The translations under genes were made by a program, and so were the position numbers. Below the pieces are notes generated by a model. The model had not been told where the DNA came from and searched no databases. It saw nothing but the letters and a program-made list of their open reading frames with translations. A stretch of 64,000 bases of DNA from Streptomyces sp. NRRL S-37 (lineage in GTDB: Bacteria > Actinomycetota > Actinomycetes > Streptomycetales > Streptomycetaceae), in the NCBI RefSeq assembly GCF_000721605.1, contig NZ_JOIZ01000019.1, positions 310,001 through 374,000 of the forward strand, in the 5' to 3' direction. Shown here piece by piece: positions 63,263 to 64,000 of this stretch (positions are counted from its first letter, which is position 1; every line of letters starts with the position of its first letter).

Positions 63263-64000
63263 TCACCCCGTCCGGTCGCGGACGGACGTCCCGCTCACCG
63301 GCGGTCGCCGCGCGGCGCTCACCGCGCACCGCTTCGCCAGGTACTCGTCGAACGTGCCCTTGCCGACCGCTCGCTCCGGGGCGAGGTGGCCGCCCGCGCG
63401 GAAGGCGTCGTAGGACGCGCCGCGCAGCGGGACCTTCACCACCGCGCGGCGGCGGCCCGTGGCCTTCAGATACGCGCGGGCCAGGGAGTCGAACGTCCGG
63501 ACCTCCGGACCGCCCATGTCGTCGACGCGGCCAGCCGGCGCGCCCTGGGCCAGCTCGGCCAGGCGGTCCGCGACCTCCGTGACGTCGACCGGCTGGTTCT
63601 TCACCCGGGCCGGCAGCAGCAGGACCGGCATCCTGGCCATGACCTGAAGGACCGTGAACACCAGGTCGTGGAACTGGGTGGCGCGCAGCACCGTCCAGCC
63701 CAGCCCCGACTCCTCGACCAGCCGCTCCACGGCCAGCTTGGACTTGTAGTAGCCGAACGGCACCCGGTCGACACCGACGATCGAGATGTACACGAGGTGT
63801 CCGGCCCCGGCCCCCCGGGCCGCCGCGATCAGGTTCCGCGCGGCCTCCTCGTCGCCACCGCGCGGTGACGACGCGCAGTGCACGATCGTGTCCACGCCCG
63901 TGACGGCCTCGTCCAGCGCCGGCCCGCCTTCGCGCAGATCGACGGCGTACGGCTGAGCGTGCCGGCTGAGCCCCCGCACCTCGTGTCCGCCCGCCCGCAG
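63263..64000 (-). CDS. NmrA-like SDR family oxidoreductase (N-terminus beyond right edge)
   Basis: About 245 C-terminal residues are visible; the frame stays open at the right edge (L-R-A-G-G-H-E-V-R-G-L-S-R), so the glycine-rich NAD(P) motif lies outside. Atypical SDR features: DTIVHCAS, LVYISIVGVDRVPFGYYKSKLAVERLVEESGLGWTVLRATQFHDL with Y-x3-K, and NQPVDVTEVADRL. These match NmrA/UDP-sugar epimerase-like proteins. Substrate unknown. Confidence 0.85.
   Translation of the reverse strand: MRAGGHEVRGLSRHAQPYAVDLREGGPALDEAVTGVDTIVHCASSPRGGDEEAARNLIAAARGAGAGHLVYISIVGVDRVPFGYYKSKLAVERLVEESGLGWTVLRATQFHDLVFTVLQVMARMPVLLLPARVKNQPVDVTEVADRLAELAQGAPAGRVDDMGGPEVRTFDSLARAYLKATGRRRAVVKVPLRGASYDAFRAGGHLAPERAVGKGTFDEYLAKRCAVSAARRPPVSGTSVRDRTG

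Overview
The window is high-GC (roughly 70% or more), with many GTG and some TTG starts, dense genes with ATGA/GTGA/TGATG overlaps, TAGRRT-type -10 boxes and strongly G/C-biased third codon positions. With bldD, the actinobacterial integration host factor, a helicase-motif-less PriA and a cysteine-less S4 protein, this indicates a Streptomyces chromosome, and the gene set and order look like the conserved core rather than an accessory region. No phage, insertion sequence, CRISPR array or biosynthetic cluster is visible.

Layout. 1-8.5 kb: a DUF349 protein (cut by the left edge), a membrane-anchored cyclophilin, a metallo-beta-lactamase hydrolase, hisS, a VKOR-family protein, rarA, rpsD and two small membrane-associated proteins. 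8.4-17.8 kb: one long same-strand run, alaS-ruvX-mltG-aroE-(repeat protein)-aroC-aroK-aroB, with translational overlaps at most junctions. 17.9-21.3 kb: a P-loop kinase-like protein, a 520-bp gap packed with inverted repeats, a degenerate M24 peptidase homologue, efp and nusB. 21.5-32.5 kb: bldD (reverse strand, with two BldD boxes in its own promoter) diverges from the pyrimidine genes pyrR-pyrB-pyrC-(membrane protein)-carA-carB-pyrD-pyrF, headed by a recognisable PyrR-binding loop. 32.7-36.8 kb: mihF (sIHF), gmk, rpoZ, coaBC, metK. 36.8-43.7 kb: a permuted tRNA-like RNA, priA, a small HTH protein, fmt, rsmB, rpe.

43.8-64 kb is more variable: a SorC-type regulator, a GuaB1-type GMP reductase homologue, an amino-acid permease with an adjacent Lrp/AsnC regulator, a membrane-anchored proline-rich protein coupled to a deacetylase/glycosyltransferase fusion, two MFS transporters, a DavA/DavB-like lysine-degrading pair, a DUF5995 protein, a GH6 glucanase, a nucleobase permease, a thioesterase, a ROK regulator divergent from its likely MFS target, and an NmrA-like oxidoreductase cut by the right edge.

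The most unusual signal is at 36932-37041, between metK and priA. There the 3' half of a class II tRNA (variable arm, canonical T-arm, acceptor 3' strand) is followed after only 5 nt by the matching 5' half (acceptor 5' strand, canonical D-arm). The two halves pair into a complete cloverleaf whose open end is at the anticodon loop: a circularly permuted tRNA or tRNA mimic. Other points of interest are the structured repeats at 18.7-19.0 kb, the metal-ligand substitutions in the peptidase homologue, operator-like inverted repeats before the permease, and several genes whose -10 box implies leaderless transcription.
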